From positions 62,001 through 126,000 of the forward strand of contig CATLGV010000007.1 of NCBI GenBank assembly GCA_949948735.1: 64,000 nt of DNA, read 5' to 3'. The stretch's first letter is position 1; each line of letters begins with the position of its first letter. Positions 1-9,663 of this stretch are shown one piece after another. The DNA is from an uncultured Lachnospiraceae bacterium (GTDB lineage: Bacteria > Bacillota > Clostridia > Lachnospirales > Lachnospiraceae). The notes beneath the pieces are model-generated. The model was given only the letters and a program-made list of their open reading frames with translations. It did not search any database and had not been told where the DNA came from. The position numbers were made by a program, and so were the translations under genes.

Positions 1-1073
1 CGCTTGGCCTCCTCGACCTTGTTCTGGGGCGCCGTCGGATAAATCACCTTGGTATCCAGCACCTTGCCCGTGGCGTCCACGACCGCAAGCTTACAGCCTG
101 TCCGAAACGCCGGATCCCAGCCCAGCACCACCTTGCCCGCAATCGGCGGCTGCATCAGCAGCTGCTCCAGATTCTTTCCGAATACGGTTATCGCGCCGTC
201 CTCGGCCTTCTCCGTCAGCTCATTTCGGATATCCCGTTCAATCGCGGGCGCAATCAGGCGCTGATAGCTGTCCGCAATCGTCTCCTTCAGCGCAGGCGTT
301 GTATTTTCATTGTCCCTTGTGATGAGTTTCGTCTCCAAAAACCGGATAATGCGCTCCTCAGGCGCCGCAATCTTCACCACGAGCATCTTTTCCTTTTCAC
401 CGCGGTTGATGGCAAGAACCCGGTGTCCCGCAACCTTGCCAACCGGCTCCTCAAAATCATAATACATCTCGTAAACGCTCTCGGCCTTCTCGTCCTTGGC
501 CTGGCTGATAATCTTCCCCTCCGCAAAGGTGGCCTCGCGGATATATGCCCTGTAATCCGCATTGTCCGAAATCAGCTCGGCAATAATATCCATCGCGCCC
601 TGAATGGCTTCCCTGACGTTTTTGACTTCCTTCTCCTCGTCGACATAGCCCTGCGCCTCCTCGATTAAGGACTTTTCTGTCTCCTGTGCAAGAATAATCT
701 GCGCAAGTCCCTCAAGTCCGCGCTCCTTTGCAACGCTTGCGCGCGTCTTGCGCTTAGGGCGGTACGGACGATACAGATCCTCTACAACGACCATGGTCTC
801 CGCCGCAAGGATTTTCGTCTTCAGCTCCTCCGTAAGCATCCCCTGTTCCTCAATGCTGCCAAGCACCTGTTCCTTTTTCTCCTCGAGATTGCGCAGATAC
901 GCCAGCCGCTCGTTCAGATTGCGAAGCACCTCGTCGTTGAGCGAGCCTGTGACCTCCTTGCGGTAGCGCGAAATAAAAGGGATTGTATTTCCCTCATCAA
1001 TCAGCTTCACCGCAGCCTCTACCTGCCACTTTTCTACGTTCAGTTCTTCCTTAAGCTTCTGTATGATATCCAT
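1..1073 (-). CDS. tex: Tex-family RNA-binding transcriptional accessory protein, C-terminus outside window
   Basis: The reverse strand reads open from an ATG at 1073 to the left edge, giving the first 357 residues of a Tex protein (family length about 710-780). It opens with MDIIQKLKEELN, followed by the helical N-terminal Tex region with the family stretch FISRYRKEVTGSLND. The fragment stops inside the YqgF/RNase H-like domain (VVLGWDPAFRTGCKLAVVD). The S1 domain expected at the C-terminus is off the window. Tex binds nucleic acid through S1 and helix-hairpin-helix modules and is thought to act in the cytoplasm on stalled transcription or RNA turnover; that role is family knowledge. A GAGGGA ribosome site precedes the ATG, and a sigma-A-like promoter lies at 1114-1142. 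It is divergent from the DUF975 gene. No defect is seen in the visible part. Confidence 0.93.
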   Translation of the reverse strand, partial: MDIIQKLKEELNVEKWQVEAAVKLIDEGNTIPFISRYRKEVTGSLNDEVLRNLNERLAYLRNLEEKKEQVLGSIEEQGMLTEELKTKILAAETMVVVEDLYRPYRPKRKTRASVAKERGLEGLAQIILAQETEKSLIEEAQGYVDEEKEVKNVREAIQGAMDIIAELISDNADYRAYIREATFAEGKIISQAKDEKAESVYEMYYDFEEPVGKVAGHRVLAINRGEKEKMLVVKIAAPEERIIRFLETKLITRDNENTTPALKETIADSYQRLIAPAIERDIRNELTEKAEDGAITVFGKNLEQLLMQPPIAGKVVLGWDPAFRTGCKLAVVDATGKVLDTKVIYPTAPQNKVEEAK

Positions 1074-1113
1074 AACCTGTTGCTTCCCTCTTTCAAAATA
1101 TACTAATACTTAC

Positions 1114-1142
1114 ATTATATGCCAAAAGCCATACCGTTTCAA
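1114..1142 (-). promoter_or_regulatory. Predicted sigma-A promoter of tex
   Basis: On the reverse strand TTGAAA (1137-1142) is followed after 17 bases by TATAAT (1114-1119), about 40 bases before the tex start codon. The hexamers are read directly; use in the cell is inferred. Confidence 0.6.
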
Positions 1143-1154
1143 GCAAAAGAAGCA

Positions 1155-1183
1155 TTGTTTTCTCCGCACAAAGGTGGTACAAT
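1155..1183 (+). promoter_or_regulatory. Predicted sigma-A promoter of the DUF975 gene
   Basis: TTGTTT (1155-1160), 17-base spacer, TACAAT (1178-1183), ending 28 bases before the chosen start. It lies back to back with the tex promoter. Confidence 0.5.
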
Positions 1184-1211
1184 TGTTGTATTTACAGAAA
1201 GGATGTTATCT

Positions 1212-1976
1212 ATGGAAAATTATAAAAGCAATGCCGAGCTAAGGCGCCTTGCACGCATACAGATGAGCGGCAGGCTCGGCACGCTGATCGGCGCCATGCT
1301 CATCGAATATGCCATCACGTATCTGGCAGTCTTTCTTGTTTCACGGATTATTCCGCCCATCTCCCCGGCGGGTACGATTCTGAACTACATCGTCACGTTC
1401 ATCATACAGCTGCTTGCCTTCGTCCTGCAGGTCGGCACCTGCCTGCTGCATCTGCATGCGGCCTGCGATATGCCCTGCAGCATCGCGGACTTGTTCTACG
1501 GTTTTCAGAACAGCCCCGACAAGGCAATCAAAATCGGCGCCGTCCTGGCCGTTATAAACGCAGTCTGCATGCTGCCCTGCGACTTCATGCAGCGGGATTT
1601 ATCGCTGATTTTGAACATTGAGATCACCACTATCTCTCAGCTGGAAGCCGTATACCGTTCACTTGCTTCGTTCTACATGGTGATGCTGCTGTGCATGATT
1701 GTCTACTTTGTCGTGACGCTTGCGTTTTTTCCGGTGTTCTACATGATTCTGGATTTCCCGAACTATACTGCCGGGACCATTCTCAAGGAGAGCATCCTGC
1801 TTATGAAGGGCAGCAAGCTGCGCTATGTGTCCCTGCAGCTTGGCTTCCTGCCGCTTCTGCTGCTGTCCATTCCGACCTGCGGCATCGCGCTGCTTTGGAT
1901 TATCCCTTATATGGAAATGGCCTCCGCCAATTTTTATCTCGACCTTGTATCGACACACAAAAACGCGCCATTATGA
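1212..1976 (+). CDS. DUF975 family integral membrane protein
   Basis: A 254-residue multi-pass membrane protein of the DUF975 family. The N-terminal signature is visible (NAELRRLARIQMSGRLGTL), followed by several hydrophobic segments and a C-terminal GIALLWIIPY region typical of the family. Its molecular function is unknown. The ATG at 1212 was preferred to upstream ATGs at 1119 and 1203 because the AGAAAGGA ribosome site ends 8-9 bases before it and the protein then begins with the family motif. The gene is monocistronic: it has its own promoter and converges on prfB. Its TGA stop (1974-1976) sits in the loop of the shared terminator hairpin, so the two coding regions overlap by six bases. 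Confidence 0.85.
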   Translation: MENYKSNAELRRLARIQMSGRLGTLIGAMLIEYAITYLAVFLVSRIIPPISPAGTILNYIVTFIIQLLAFVLQVGTCLLHLHAACDMPCSIADLFYGFQNSPDKAIKIGAVLAVINAVCMLPCDFMQRDLSLILNIEITTISQLEAVYRSLASFYMVMLLCMIVYFVVTLAFFPVFYMILDFPNYTAGTILKESILLMKGSKLRYVSLQLGFLPLLLLSIPTCGIALLWIIPYMEMASANFYLDLVSTHKNAPL

Positions 1977-1988
1977 CGGCGCGTTTTT
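1959..1988. terminator. Bidirectional terminator shared by the DUF975 gene and prfB
   Basis: AAAAACGCGCC (1959-1969) and GGCGCGTTTTT (1978-1988) form a perfect 11-base stem with an 8-base loop. Each strand reads as a GC stem followed by a T tract. Both convergent stop codons (1971-1973 reverse, 1974-1976 forward) lie in the loop. Confidence 0.88.
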
Positions 1989-3081
1989 CCATTTCAGATA
2001 TGCGTTGATAAATCCGTCCAGCGCGCCGTCCATCACAGCGTCCACATTGCCGGATTCAAAATTCGTCCGGTGATCCTTCACCATCGTATACGGCTGCATG
2101 ACATAGGAGCGTATCTGGTTCCCCCAGCCGATTTCCTTTACCTCTCCCCGAATATCGGAAAGCTTCTCCGCATTGGCCTCCTGCTTGAGCAGAAACAGCT
2201 TCGCCTTGAGCATCTGCATCGCCTTGTCCTTGTTCTGAAACTGAGAGCGCTCATTCTGACACTGCACGACGGTCCCCGTCGGAATGTGCGTGATTCGGAT
2301 TGCGGACGACGTCTTGTTAATATGCTGTCCGCCTGCGCCGCTGCTTCGATACGTGTCGATGCGCAGATCCTCCTCGTTAATCTCCACGTCCAAATCCTCC
2401 TCAATATCCGGCATAACATCCAGTGAAACAAAGGAGGTCTGGCGTTTTCCCTGCGCGTTAAACGGGGAAATCCGCACCAGCCGGTGCACGCCCTTCTCGG
2501 ACTTCAGATAGCCGTAGGCATTCTCTCCGTTTACCTGGAATGTAATGGATTTGATGCCCGCCTCATCGCCGTCCAGAAAATCAAGCACGTCAATCGCAAA
2601 GCCCTTGCGCTCCGCCCAGCGCGTATACATCCGGTATAGCATGCCCGCCCAGTCGCAGCTCTCCGTGCCGCCCGCTCCCGCATTCAGCTTTAAGATGGCA
2701 TTGCACTTGTCGTATTCCTCCGACAGAAGCGTACGGATACGCAGCGACTCAAACTCCTCGATAAAGCTGTCCAGCTCCTCCCGAATCTCGGGAATCATTT
2801 CCGCGTCGCCCGACTCGTAGCCCAGCTCTATCAGCGTCTCAATATCCTCGTATTTTGTCCGAAGCCCGTCGCACTGCTCTGTCGTACCCTTTAGCTGCTT
2901 GAGCTCCTTCATCTGCCTGTTGGCGCGGTCGGCGTCCTCCCAGAACCCCGGCGCCTCCATCTCCCGCTCCAGCTCTTCTATTCGCTTTTCCTTGCCTGCA
3001 AGGTCAAAGTGAATCCCTCACTTCCGCTAATGGACTTTCGTATGCCTGTAACTCCTGTTTCATCTGGTCGAGTTCTACCAT
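1971..3081 (-). CDS. prfB: Peptide chain release factor 2, expressed by +1 programmed frameshift
   Basis: RF2 recognises UGA and UAA stop codons and triggers peptide release. The full 369-residue product needs a +1 shift. Translation starts at ATG 3081, with AAGGTGGTG as ribosome site, and runs 25 codons to an in-frame TGA (3004-3006) in the context CTT TGA C. Skipping one T continues in the long frame to 1971. An internal Shine-Dalgarno-like GTGAGGGA (3014-3021) lies just upstream of the slip site, as in other prfB genes. With the shift counted, the stop-recognition SPF motif falls at residues 205-207 and the catalytic GGQ at 250-252, the same numbers as in E. coli RF2. The frameshift makes synthesis autoregulatory: low RF2 favours shifting at UGA. 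The gene lies 62 bases after secA and is probably co-transcribed with it. Confidence 0.97.
3003..3021 (-). promoter_or_regulatory. prfB +1 programmed frameshift site
   Basis: Reading on the reverse strand: GTG AGG GAT TCA CTT TGA C. The in-frame TGA is codon 26. The AGGGA stretch can pair with the 16S anti-Shine-Dalgarno and promotes slippage on CTT. All elements of the known RF2 autoregulatory site are present. Confidence 0.93.
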
Positions 3082-3143
3082 CGCGTTCACCACCTTTTTA
3101 TATTTTTTATTATTTTTTTGCTGCCCAAGAGTTACTTAATGTT

Positions 3144-5708
3144 TTATTTCCTGCCGCAGCACTGCTTATATTTCTTTCCGCTGCCGCACGGGCACGGATC
3201 GTTGGGATATACCTTGGCCTCCGCACGCATCTTGGGCCCCTTCTGCAAGGACTCGTCCTTGTTGGTGCCGGTCACCTTGGCTACCTCCTCGCGCTCCACC
3301 TTCTGCTCTACCTTGACGTGAAGCAGCAGGCGCACCGTGTCCTCCTTGATATTTGCGGTCATCGCGTCAAACATATCGTACCCGTTCATCTTGTACTCTA
3401 CCAGCGGATCCCGCTGCGCGTAAGCCTGCAGGCCCACGCCCTGGCGCAGCTGTTCCATATCGTCGATATGATCCATCCATTTGCGGTCAATCACCTTCAG
3501 CAGAATGACGCGCTCAATCTCACGGATATTCTCCGGCTCAGGGAACTCTGTTTCCTTGCTCTCATAGAGCTTCACCGCCTCCTCCTTGAGCTGATGCTTG
3601 AGCCCGTTCTTCGTCTTCTTGCTTATCCGGTCAAGGCTCACCGGCCGAAGCGGAATAACCGGCAGCAGCAGGGTATTGAGCTCCCGCAGATCCCATTCCT
3701 CCGGCTCCAGATCCGCATTGATTGCGGTGTCCACCGCACCCTCCACAATGTCCGTGAGCATCTTATAGATGGCATCCCGCATGCTCTCTCCGTTGAGCAC
3801 GCGCCGTCGCTCCTCATAGATGATTTCACGCTGCTCGTTCATTACCTGGTCATACTCCAGCAAATTCTTACGAATGCCGAAGTTGTTGCTCTCTATCTTT
3901 TTCTGCGCGTTCTCGATGGCGTTGGTGAGCATCTTATGCTCAATCTCCTGTCCCTCCGGAATACCGAGCGTATTGAACATGCCGATCAGCCGCTCGGAGC
4001 CGAACAGGCGCATCAAATCATCCTCCAGCGAGATATAGAACTTGGACGAACCGGGATCTCCCTGACGGCCGGAGCGTCCGCGCAGCTGGTTGTCGATACG
4101 TCTTGATTCATGCCGTTCCGTACCGATAATCATCAGGCCGCCCGCCGCTCTCGCCTCCTCGTCCAGCTTGATATCCGTACCACGGCCGGCCATGTTCGTC
4201 GCAATGGTAACCGCGCCATGCTGCCCTGCATCCGCGACAATCTCCGCCTCCAGCTCGTGGAACTTCGCATTCAGGACCTTGTGCTCAATACCGCGTTTGG
4301 CAAGCATTTTGCTCAGCTCCTCGCTCGCCTCAATCGTAATCGTACCGACAAGCACCGGCTGTCCCTTTTCATGCGCCGCCCGCACTGCCTCCACAATCGC
4401 AAGCAACTTCTCCTTACGGGTCTTGTAAACGCTGTCCTGCTGGTCAATTCTCGCTACCGGACGGTTTGTAGGTATCTCCACAACGTCCATCCCGTAAATA
4501 TCGCGAAATTCCTTTTCCTCGGTAAGCGCCGTACCGGTCATACCGCACTTCTTGTCAAATTTATTAAAGAAATTCTGGAACGTAATGGTTGCAAGCGTCT
4601 TGCTCTCACGCTTTACCTTCACATGCTCCTTGGCCTCAATCGCCTGATGCAGGCCGTCGGAATAACGGCGGCCCGGCATAATACGCCCCGTAAACTCGTC
4701 GACAATCATAACCTGATCGTCCTTGACAACATAGTCCTGATCCCGGAACATCAGATTATGCGCCCGCAGCGCAAGGATGATATTGTGCTGAATCTCAAGG
4801 TTCTCCGGATCCGCCAGGTTCTCGATTTGGAAGAACTTCTCCACCCGCTCGACGCCTGCCGCCGTAAGGTTTACCACCTTGTCCTTTTCATTGACGACAA
4901 AGTCACCGTTTTCCTCCTGCTCCACGCCCATCACGAAGTCCATCTTCGTCATCTCCGGAACATCCTCGCCGCGCTTCATCTGGCGCGCCAGAATATCGCA
5001 CACCTCATACAGCTTGGTGGACTTGCTGCTCTGTCCCGAAATAATTAACGGCGTCCTCGCCTCGTCAATCAGGACGGAGTCCACCTCGTCAATAATGGCA
5101 AAATGCAGCTCCCGCAGCACCAGCTGCTCCTTATAAATGACCATATTGTCACGCAGATAATCAAAGCCAAGCTCATTGTTTGTGACATAGGTGATATCGC
5201 ACTGGTATGCGGCCCGTCTCTCCTCCGGCTTCATATCGTTCAACACAACGCCGACCTTAAGGCCCAGAAACTCATGTACCTGCCCCATCCACTCGGCGTC
5301 TCGCTTTGCCAGATAGTCGTTGACCGTGACCACATGCACGCCTCTGCCCTCCAGCGCGTTCAAATACGCCGGAAGCAGCGCGGTCTGTGTCTTACCCTCG
5401 CCGGTCTTCATCTCCGCGATACGTCCCTGATGCAGGATAATACCGCCGATGAGCTGCACTCTGTAGTGCTCCTGATTCAGGACACGCTTAGCGCCCTCCC
5501 GAACCACCGCATAGGCTTCAGGAAGAATATCGTCAAGGCTTTCGCCCTCCGCGACCCGCTTTTTAAACGCTGCCGTCTTGTCCCGAAGCTCGTCGTCCGT
5601 CAGCTTTCCCATTGCCTCACGATAGCCTTCGATCTTCTGCACAATCGGTTCAATCCGCTTTAATTCACGTTCACTATGCGTTCCGAATACTTTATTAATA
5701 ATATTCAT
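3144..5708 (-). CDS. secA: Protein translocase ATPase subunit SecA
   Basis: SecA is the ATP-driven motor that pushes unfolded preproteins through the SecYEG channel at the membrane. The 854-residue product has the Walker A motif TGEGKT (about residues 102-107), the DEVDS/DEAR region of the first nucleotide-binding fold, the second fold with [11 protein letters not shown] and the [13 protein letters not shown] stretch, and a C-terminal zinc-binding SEC-C tail ([16 protein letters not shown]). ATG 5708 was chosen. A TTG at 5720 is in frame, but it overlaps the GGAG ribosome site that serves ATG 5708. A promoter is predicted at 5758-5786, and prfB follows downstream on the same strand. The length is normal for Clostridia that keep the SEC-C tail. 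No anomaly is seen. Confidence 0.98.
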   Translation of the reverse strand: MNIINKVFGTHSERELKRIEPIVQKIEGYREAMGKLTDDELRDKTAAFKKRVAEGESLDDILPEAYAVVREGAKRVLNQEHYRVQLIGGIILHQGRIAEMKTGEGKTQTALLPAYLNALEGRGVHVVTVNDYLAKRDAEWMGQVHEFLGLKVGVVLNDMKPEERRAAYQCDITYVTNNELGFDYLRDNMVIYKEQLVLRELHFAIIDEVDSVLIDEARTPLIISGQSSKSTKLYEVCDILARQMKRGEDVPEMTKMDFVMGVEQEENGDFVVNEKDKVVNLTAAGVERVEKFFQIENLADPENLEIQHNIILALRAHNLMFRDQDYVVKDDQVMIVDEFTGRIMPGRRYSDGLHQAIEAKEHVKVKRESKTLATITFQNFFNKFDKKCGMTGTALTEEKEFRDIYGMDVVEIPTNRPVARIDQQDSVYKTRKEKLLAIVEAVRAAHEKGQPVLVGTITIEASEELSKMLAKRGIEHKVLNAKFHELEAEIVADAGQHGAVTIATNMAGRGTDIKLDEEARAAGGLMIIGTERHESRRIDNQLRGRSGRQGDPGSSKFYISLEDDLMRLFGSERLIGMFNTLGIPEGQEIEHKMLTNAIENAQKKIESNNFGIRKNLLEYDQVMNEQREIIYEERRRVLNGESMRDAIYKMLTDIVEGAVDTAINADLEPEEWDLRELNTLLLPVIPLRPVSLDRISKKTKNGLKHQLKEEAVKLYESKETEFPEPENIREIERVILLKVIDRKWMDHIDDMEQLRQGVGLQAYAQRDPLVEYKMNGYDMFDAMTANIKEDTVRLLLHVKVEQKVEREEVAKVTGTNKDESLQKGPKMRAEAKVYPNDPCPCGSGKKYKQCCGRK

Positions 5709-5757
5709 TTTCTGCTCCAATCATAAAATCTGTTCCCATTTTCAAAAACCAAAAACT

Positions 5758-5786
5758 ATTGTAGCAGATAAAGCTTACAAATTCAA
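5758..5786 (-). promoter_or_regulatory. Predicted sigma-A promoter of secA-prfB
   Basis: TTGAAT (5781-5786), 17 bases, TACAAT (5758-5763) on the reverse strand, 49 bases before the secA ATG. Confidence 0.55.
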
Positions 5787-5824
5787 TGTTTTATAAATGA
5801 ACATTTGGTAAAGTATCCCCTGCC

Positions 5825-6895
5825 TCATTGATAGAACGCCTTATACCACCGCGCAAAACGCGAAAGCCCCTCCCGAAGGCTTGTCGCAGGCTTAAAGCCG
5901 AAATCCCGCTCGAGCCCGCTCACATCCGCATAGGTAATCTCCACATCCCCCGGCTGCATGCCTACAAGCTCCTTGTGCGCTTCAAAATCATAATCCGCCG
6001 GAAGCACGCCCGCCGCCTTCAGCTCCTCCTGCAGTATATCCACAAAGTCCAGCAGGTTCTCCGGATGGTTATTTCCGATATTATAGATTTTGTACCTTAC
6101 CCCCTCCTCATTGGGGAGCGGCGCGCACTGCATCACAGCCTTCACGCACGTCACAATATCATCGATGTAGGTGAAGTCCCGCTTGCAGTTCCCATAATTA
6201 AAAATCTTGATTTTCTCCCGTTTTACCAGCTTATCCGTAAAGCCAAAGTACGCCATATCCGGCCGGCCGGCCGGCCCGTACACCGTAAAGAACCGAAGTC
6301 CTGTGGAGGGAATCCCGTACAGCTTGGCATAGGCGTGCGCCAAAAGCTCATCCGACTTCTTGGTCGCGGCGTACAGGGAAACGGGATTGTCCACCTGATC
6401 CTCCACGGCATAGGGAATTTTCTTATTGCTGCCGTACACGGAGGACGAGCTTGCGTATATCAGATGCTCTACACCCGTTCTGCCCCCGTCATAGCTGTGC
6501 CTGCACGCCTCCAGAATATTGTAAAAGCCGATCAGATTGGATTCGATATACGCGTCGGGATTCTCGATGCTGTAGCGCACCCCCGCCTGCGCGGCGAGAT
6601 TAACCACAAGCTGCGGGCGGTATTTTTCGAATATACCGTCAAGAGCCGTCTTGTCCGCAATATTCTCCTTCACAAACGTAAAATTGCCGGCTGCCTGCCC
6701 TGCGCACGCGTCCGCCTGCTCCAGCCGGTACTTTTTGAGCGACACGTCGTAATAGTCGTTCAGATTGTCAATCCCGATGATATTTACCGCTTCCCCGCTT
6801 TTTAAAAGCTCCAGCACCAGATTGGAACCGATAAAACCGGCCGCCCCCGTCACAAGCACCGTCTTGTTTTTTAATTCTACATTTTTTTCCAGCAT
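5825..6895 (-). CDS. NAD-dependent nucleotide-sugar epimerase, UDP-glucuronate 4-epimerase type
   Basis: A 356-residue short-chain dehydrogenase/reductase of the extended GalE-like class. The N-terminal Rossmann motif VTGAAGFIGSNL binds NAD, and the catalytic YAATKKSDE (YxxxK) motif is preceded by the SSSSVYG serine region. The stretch IDNLNDYYDVSLKKYRLE and the RPDMAYFGFTDKL region resemble CapI/LpsL-type UDP-glucuronate 4-epimerases, which make UDP-galacturonate for capsule or wall polysaccharides. The exact substrate is inferred. The start (6895) lies three bases after the stop of the upstream hybrid kinase, and a GAGGAG ribosome site sits inside the end of that gene, so the two are probably translated from one message. 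No other polysaccharide gene lies next to it. Confidence 0.85.
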   Translation of the reverse strand: MLEKNVELKNKTVLVTGAAGFIGSNLVLELLKSGEAVNIIGIDNLNDYYDVSLKKYRLEQADACAGQAAGNFTFVKENIADKTALDGIFEKYRPQLVVNLAAQAGVRYSIENPDAYIESNLIGFYNILEACRHSYDGGRTGVEHLIYASSSSVYGSNKKIPYAVEDQVDNPVSLYAATKKSDELLAHAYAKLYGIPSTGLRFFTVYGPAGRPDMAYFGFTDKLVKREKIKIFNYGNCKRDFTYIDDIVTCVKAVMQCAPLPNEEGVRYKIYNIGNNHPENLLDFVDILQEELKAAGVLPADYDFEAHKELVGMQPGDVEITYADVSGLERDFGFKPATSLREGLSRFARWYKAFYQ

Positions 6896-6898
6896 ATG

Positions 6899-9625
6899 TT
6901 ATTTTGTCTCCTCATTCTGACTGTCCGGATTATTTCGAAGCGCCTTCCACGCTTCCAGCGCTGCCTCGCACGCATCGGGATCGATATCGTCAATCGCGTC
7001 GGAAAGCTGTCCGAACCGCTCCTGCTCCTCTCCCTCATAGCGGTACTGGGAAAGGGTATTGCGGACCTCCTCCATAACGTCCATATCCAAATCCTCAACG
7101 GCAATTTCCAGCGTCTCAAACTGCGCCTCCAAAACCGCGGCCGTTATCAACGGTTTGCGGCTCTTATCGTTTGCGTTCTCCTCATGGAAATATGGTCTTA
7201 ATATTTCCTCGTAATGCGCGTACTGCTCCAGCAGCCCGGCTGTTTTTTCGTTAATCAGCGCCTCGTCCGCGCGGTTCCCCGCCTCCTCGAGCTGCGCCGC
7301 CAAATCCGCAAGCTCCGTCGCTCCGATTTGTCTGGACGCGCTCTTAAGCGCGTGTACCTCCACCGTATAATTGCGCCAGTCCTGCGCCTCAAAATGCTTT
7401 TTGATCAGCTCGTGCTTTTTGGGTATCGCACGGTAATAGTCCTTCAAAATGGCCCAGAACAGCTTTACGCTGCCTGCAAGCTTGAGCGCTGCGACAATAT
7501 CCAGCTCCGGTATCTGCGGAATGCTCTCCTCCTGACGCATGCGCCCGCTTTTGTCCCCCTGCTTGTTTCGGGTGCTCATCACCTTTATTTTTTCCTTTGG
7601 CAGCCAGCGCTTCATTGCCGCGGCAAGCATCCGCACCTCAATCGGCTTGGCAATAAAATCGTTCATGCCTTCCTTGATAAACATTTCCTTTACCCCGGAA
7701 ACCGCATTGGCAGTCAGCGCAATAATCGGCACGCTGTCGTACTCCTTATGAAATCTTCGGATTAAATGCGTCGTCTCGATGCCGTCAACCTCCGGCATCA
7801 TATGATCCATGAGAATAAGGTCATATTTTTTTGCCTCGATCTTCTCCACGGCCTCCGGCCCGCTCAGCGCCTTGTCGATTTGCATCGAGAGCGGCTCCAG
7901 CAAGCCCTCCGCAACCGTCAGGTTAATCGGATTGTCATCCACAATCAGCACCTTAGCCTCCGGCGCCACGAAATCATAATAATCGTCGGACGAATCCCTG
8001 TCCTCAAAGCCGTTCGTCTCCTGATTAAAAATCGCCGCAAGGAAAAGTGTCGAAAGCGGCTTTTTCGCCGTAATCACATTCGCCTGCTCATAGCTGGCCT
8101 CGGTTCCCGGATCGGCCAGCACCACTAGCGTTACCTGCGGATGATTCTGGACAAACGTCAGCAGCTTCGGCGTAAGAATGTTCTTTTCCACGAAGATATA
8201 GGGCTGACCTTCTCCCGCCAGTTCTATCAGCTTATCTATGGACTGGGCCTCCTCATAAAGAAGTCCCAGCCGCCTGATATCCTCCTGGAGCTGCATGGAA
8301 ACATACTGGTTCTGGATATAGCCGTATGTCTGGATATTCTCTTCCTGCTTCAGCTCAATGGAAGGATGTACATCCACCACCTTCTGCGGCAGACGGATGG
8401 AAAAGGTACTTCCCTCCCCATAGGTGCTTCTGACCGAGATTTTTCCGTTCATCAGCTCCAGCAGCTGCTTGCTGATGGCAAGCCCCAGGCCGGTGCCTTC
8501 CACATTTCGGTTTCTTTTGCTGTCAAGCTGCTTGAAGGACTGGAACAGGTTCTTCATGTCCTCGGGCTTTATCCCGATACCTGTATCGTGCACGCTAAAA
8601 AGAAGTTCTATACTCTTATCGTCCAGTTCTTTATAATCAAAGCTGAGCTTAACCTGCCCTTCCTTGGTAAACTTGACGGCATTGTTGGCCATATTGATGA
8701 TAACCTGCTTAATCCGGATGTTGTCGCCGACAACCTTGCGCGGTATATTCGGATTCAAATCCAGAATAAACTCCACGTCCCCGCTGCCCAGACGCGTACT
8801 GATAATACTGGACACGTCATTGATGACCGACATCGGCTCATACTCCTCCTCTATGATGTCCATTTTGCCGGATTCTACCTTGGAGAAGTCAAGAATATCA
8901 TTGATAATCGTCAAAAGCGTCTTACCGGAAGCCTTTATCTGCGTGACATATTCCCGCGCAGCCGGCGTAAGCTCCTCGCGCAGCGCCATCTCGGCCATCC
9001 CGATAACGGCGTTCATCGGCGTGCGGATTTCGTGGCTCATGTTCGCAAGGAAATCGGACTTCATATTCGCAACCTTTTCGATTTCGATATTCGCCTGGTG
9101 CATCTTATACCGGTGATACGAAACCGTGGAAAGAATGTTGGTCAGCGTATACAGAAACTTCGCGTAGTCCTCGAGCTTGCTCCGCTCAAGCATCGGCACA
9201 TGAAACACCGACTGGAGATAATTCATCAGCTCCACGCCCATCTCCGCCGCTCCCTGCATGATGCGGGTAATATCTGCAGGCGCCGTCAGAACCTGACCGC
9301 CCACGAAGCAGCCGATCATCTTGTCGCCTGCCATAATCGGCGCCGCAAAGTCCATCAGCCCTGCATGACAGAAATAAGTGATGGAGGTTCCCGACCGCAG
9401 CGCCAGCTCGGCGCCGTTCTTATCGCATTGCTCACACCGCATACATCCGATTGGCGAATTGCGTGTATACTTGCAAAAGGCCGTATAATTGGAACCGCGC
9501 GTCACCGGTTTCCCGTTCGCATCCGTTATCTGCGCCGCGCAGCCTGTCATTTTGGCGAAGGCGTCCTGAATCTGCTGCAGCATATCGACATCAAACAGGT
9601 CTGTAAGCAAAATTTCGTCATTCAT
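6899..9625 (-). CDS. PocR-domain hybrid sensor histidine kinase with receiver and HPt domains
   Basis: A cytoplasmic 908-residue hybrid kinase; no membrane segment is visible. Domain order: an N-terminal PocR ligand-sensing domain (residues about 5-175) with Cys61, Cys64, Cys67 and Cys86 in the CMRCEQC and FCHAG motifs; a HisKA dimerisation domain with phospho-acceptor His198 in SHEIRTPMN; a HATPase with DTGIGI and GTGLGLAI; a divergent pseudo-receiver-like stretch; a receiver domain (VLIVDDNPIN, LILMDHMMPEVDG); and a C-terminal HPt domain (HALKSASRQIG). PocR domains are associated with small organic ligands such as propanediol-type compounds; the ligand here is unknown. It probably phosphorelays to its own HPt and then to the response regulator encoded just upstream (9664-10572). 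A soluble PocR chemoreceptor-like gene lies divergently nearby. Confidence 0.93.
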   Translation of the reverse strand: MNDEILLTDLFDVDMLQQIQDAFAKMTGCAAQITDANGKPVTRGSNYTAFCKYTRNSPIGCMRCEQCDKNGAELALRSGTSITYFCHAGLMDFAAPIMAGDKMIGCFVGGQVLTAPADITRIMQGAAEMGVELMNYLQSVFHVPMLERSKLEDYAKFLYTLTNILSTVSYHRYKMHQANIEIEKVANMKSDFLANMSHEIRTPMNAVIGMAEMALREELTPAAREYVTQIKASGKTLLTIINDILDFSKVESGKMDIIEEEYEPMSVINDVSSIISTRLGSGDVEFILDLNPNIPRKVVGDNIRIKQVIINMANNAVKFTKEGQVKLSFDYKELDDKSIELLFSVHDTGIGIKPEDMKNLFQSFKQLDSKRNRNVEGTGLGLAISKQLLELMNGKISVRSTYGEGSTFSIRLPQKVVDVHPSIELKQEENIQTYGYIQNQYVSMQLQEDIRRLGLLYEEAQSIDKLIELAGEGQPYIFVEKNILTPKLLTFVQNHPQVTLVVLADPGTEASYEQANVITAKKPLSTLFLAAIFNQETNGFEDRDSSDDYYDFVAPEAKVLIVDDNPINLTVAEGLLEPLSMQIDKALSGPEAVEKIEAKKYDLILMDHMMPEVDGIETTHLIRRFHKEYDSVPIIALTANAVSGVKEMFIKEGMNDFIAKPIEVRMLAAAMKRWLPKEKIKVMSTRNKQGDKSGRMRQEESIPQIPELDIVAALKLAGSVKLFWAILKDYYRAIPKKHELIKKHFEAQDWRNYTVEVHALKSASRQIGATELADLAAQLEEAGNRADEALINEKTAGLLEQYAHYEEILRPYFHEENANDKSRKPLITAAVLEAQFETLEIAVEDLDMDVMEEVRNTLSQYRYEGEEQERFGQLSDAIDDIDPDACEAALEAWKALRNNPDSQNEETK

Positions 9626-9663
9626 AGCTTCCCTCCGTTTATCGCAATATCGTTTCTACGCTT

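Noticed and set aside
5709..5720. TTG start for secA, 12 bases upstream of the chosen ATG
   Set aside because: It overlaps the GGAG ribosome site and the family N-terminus begins at the ATG.
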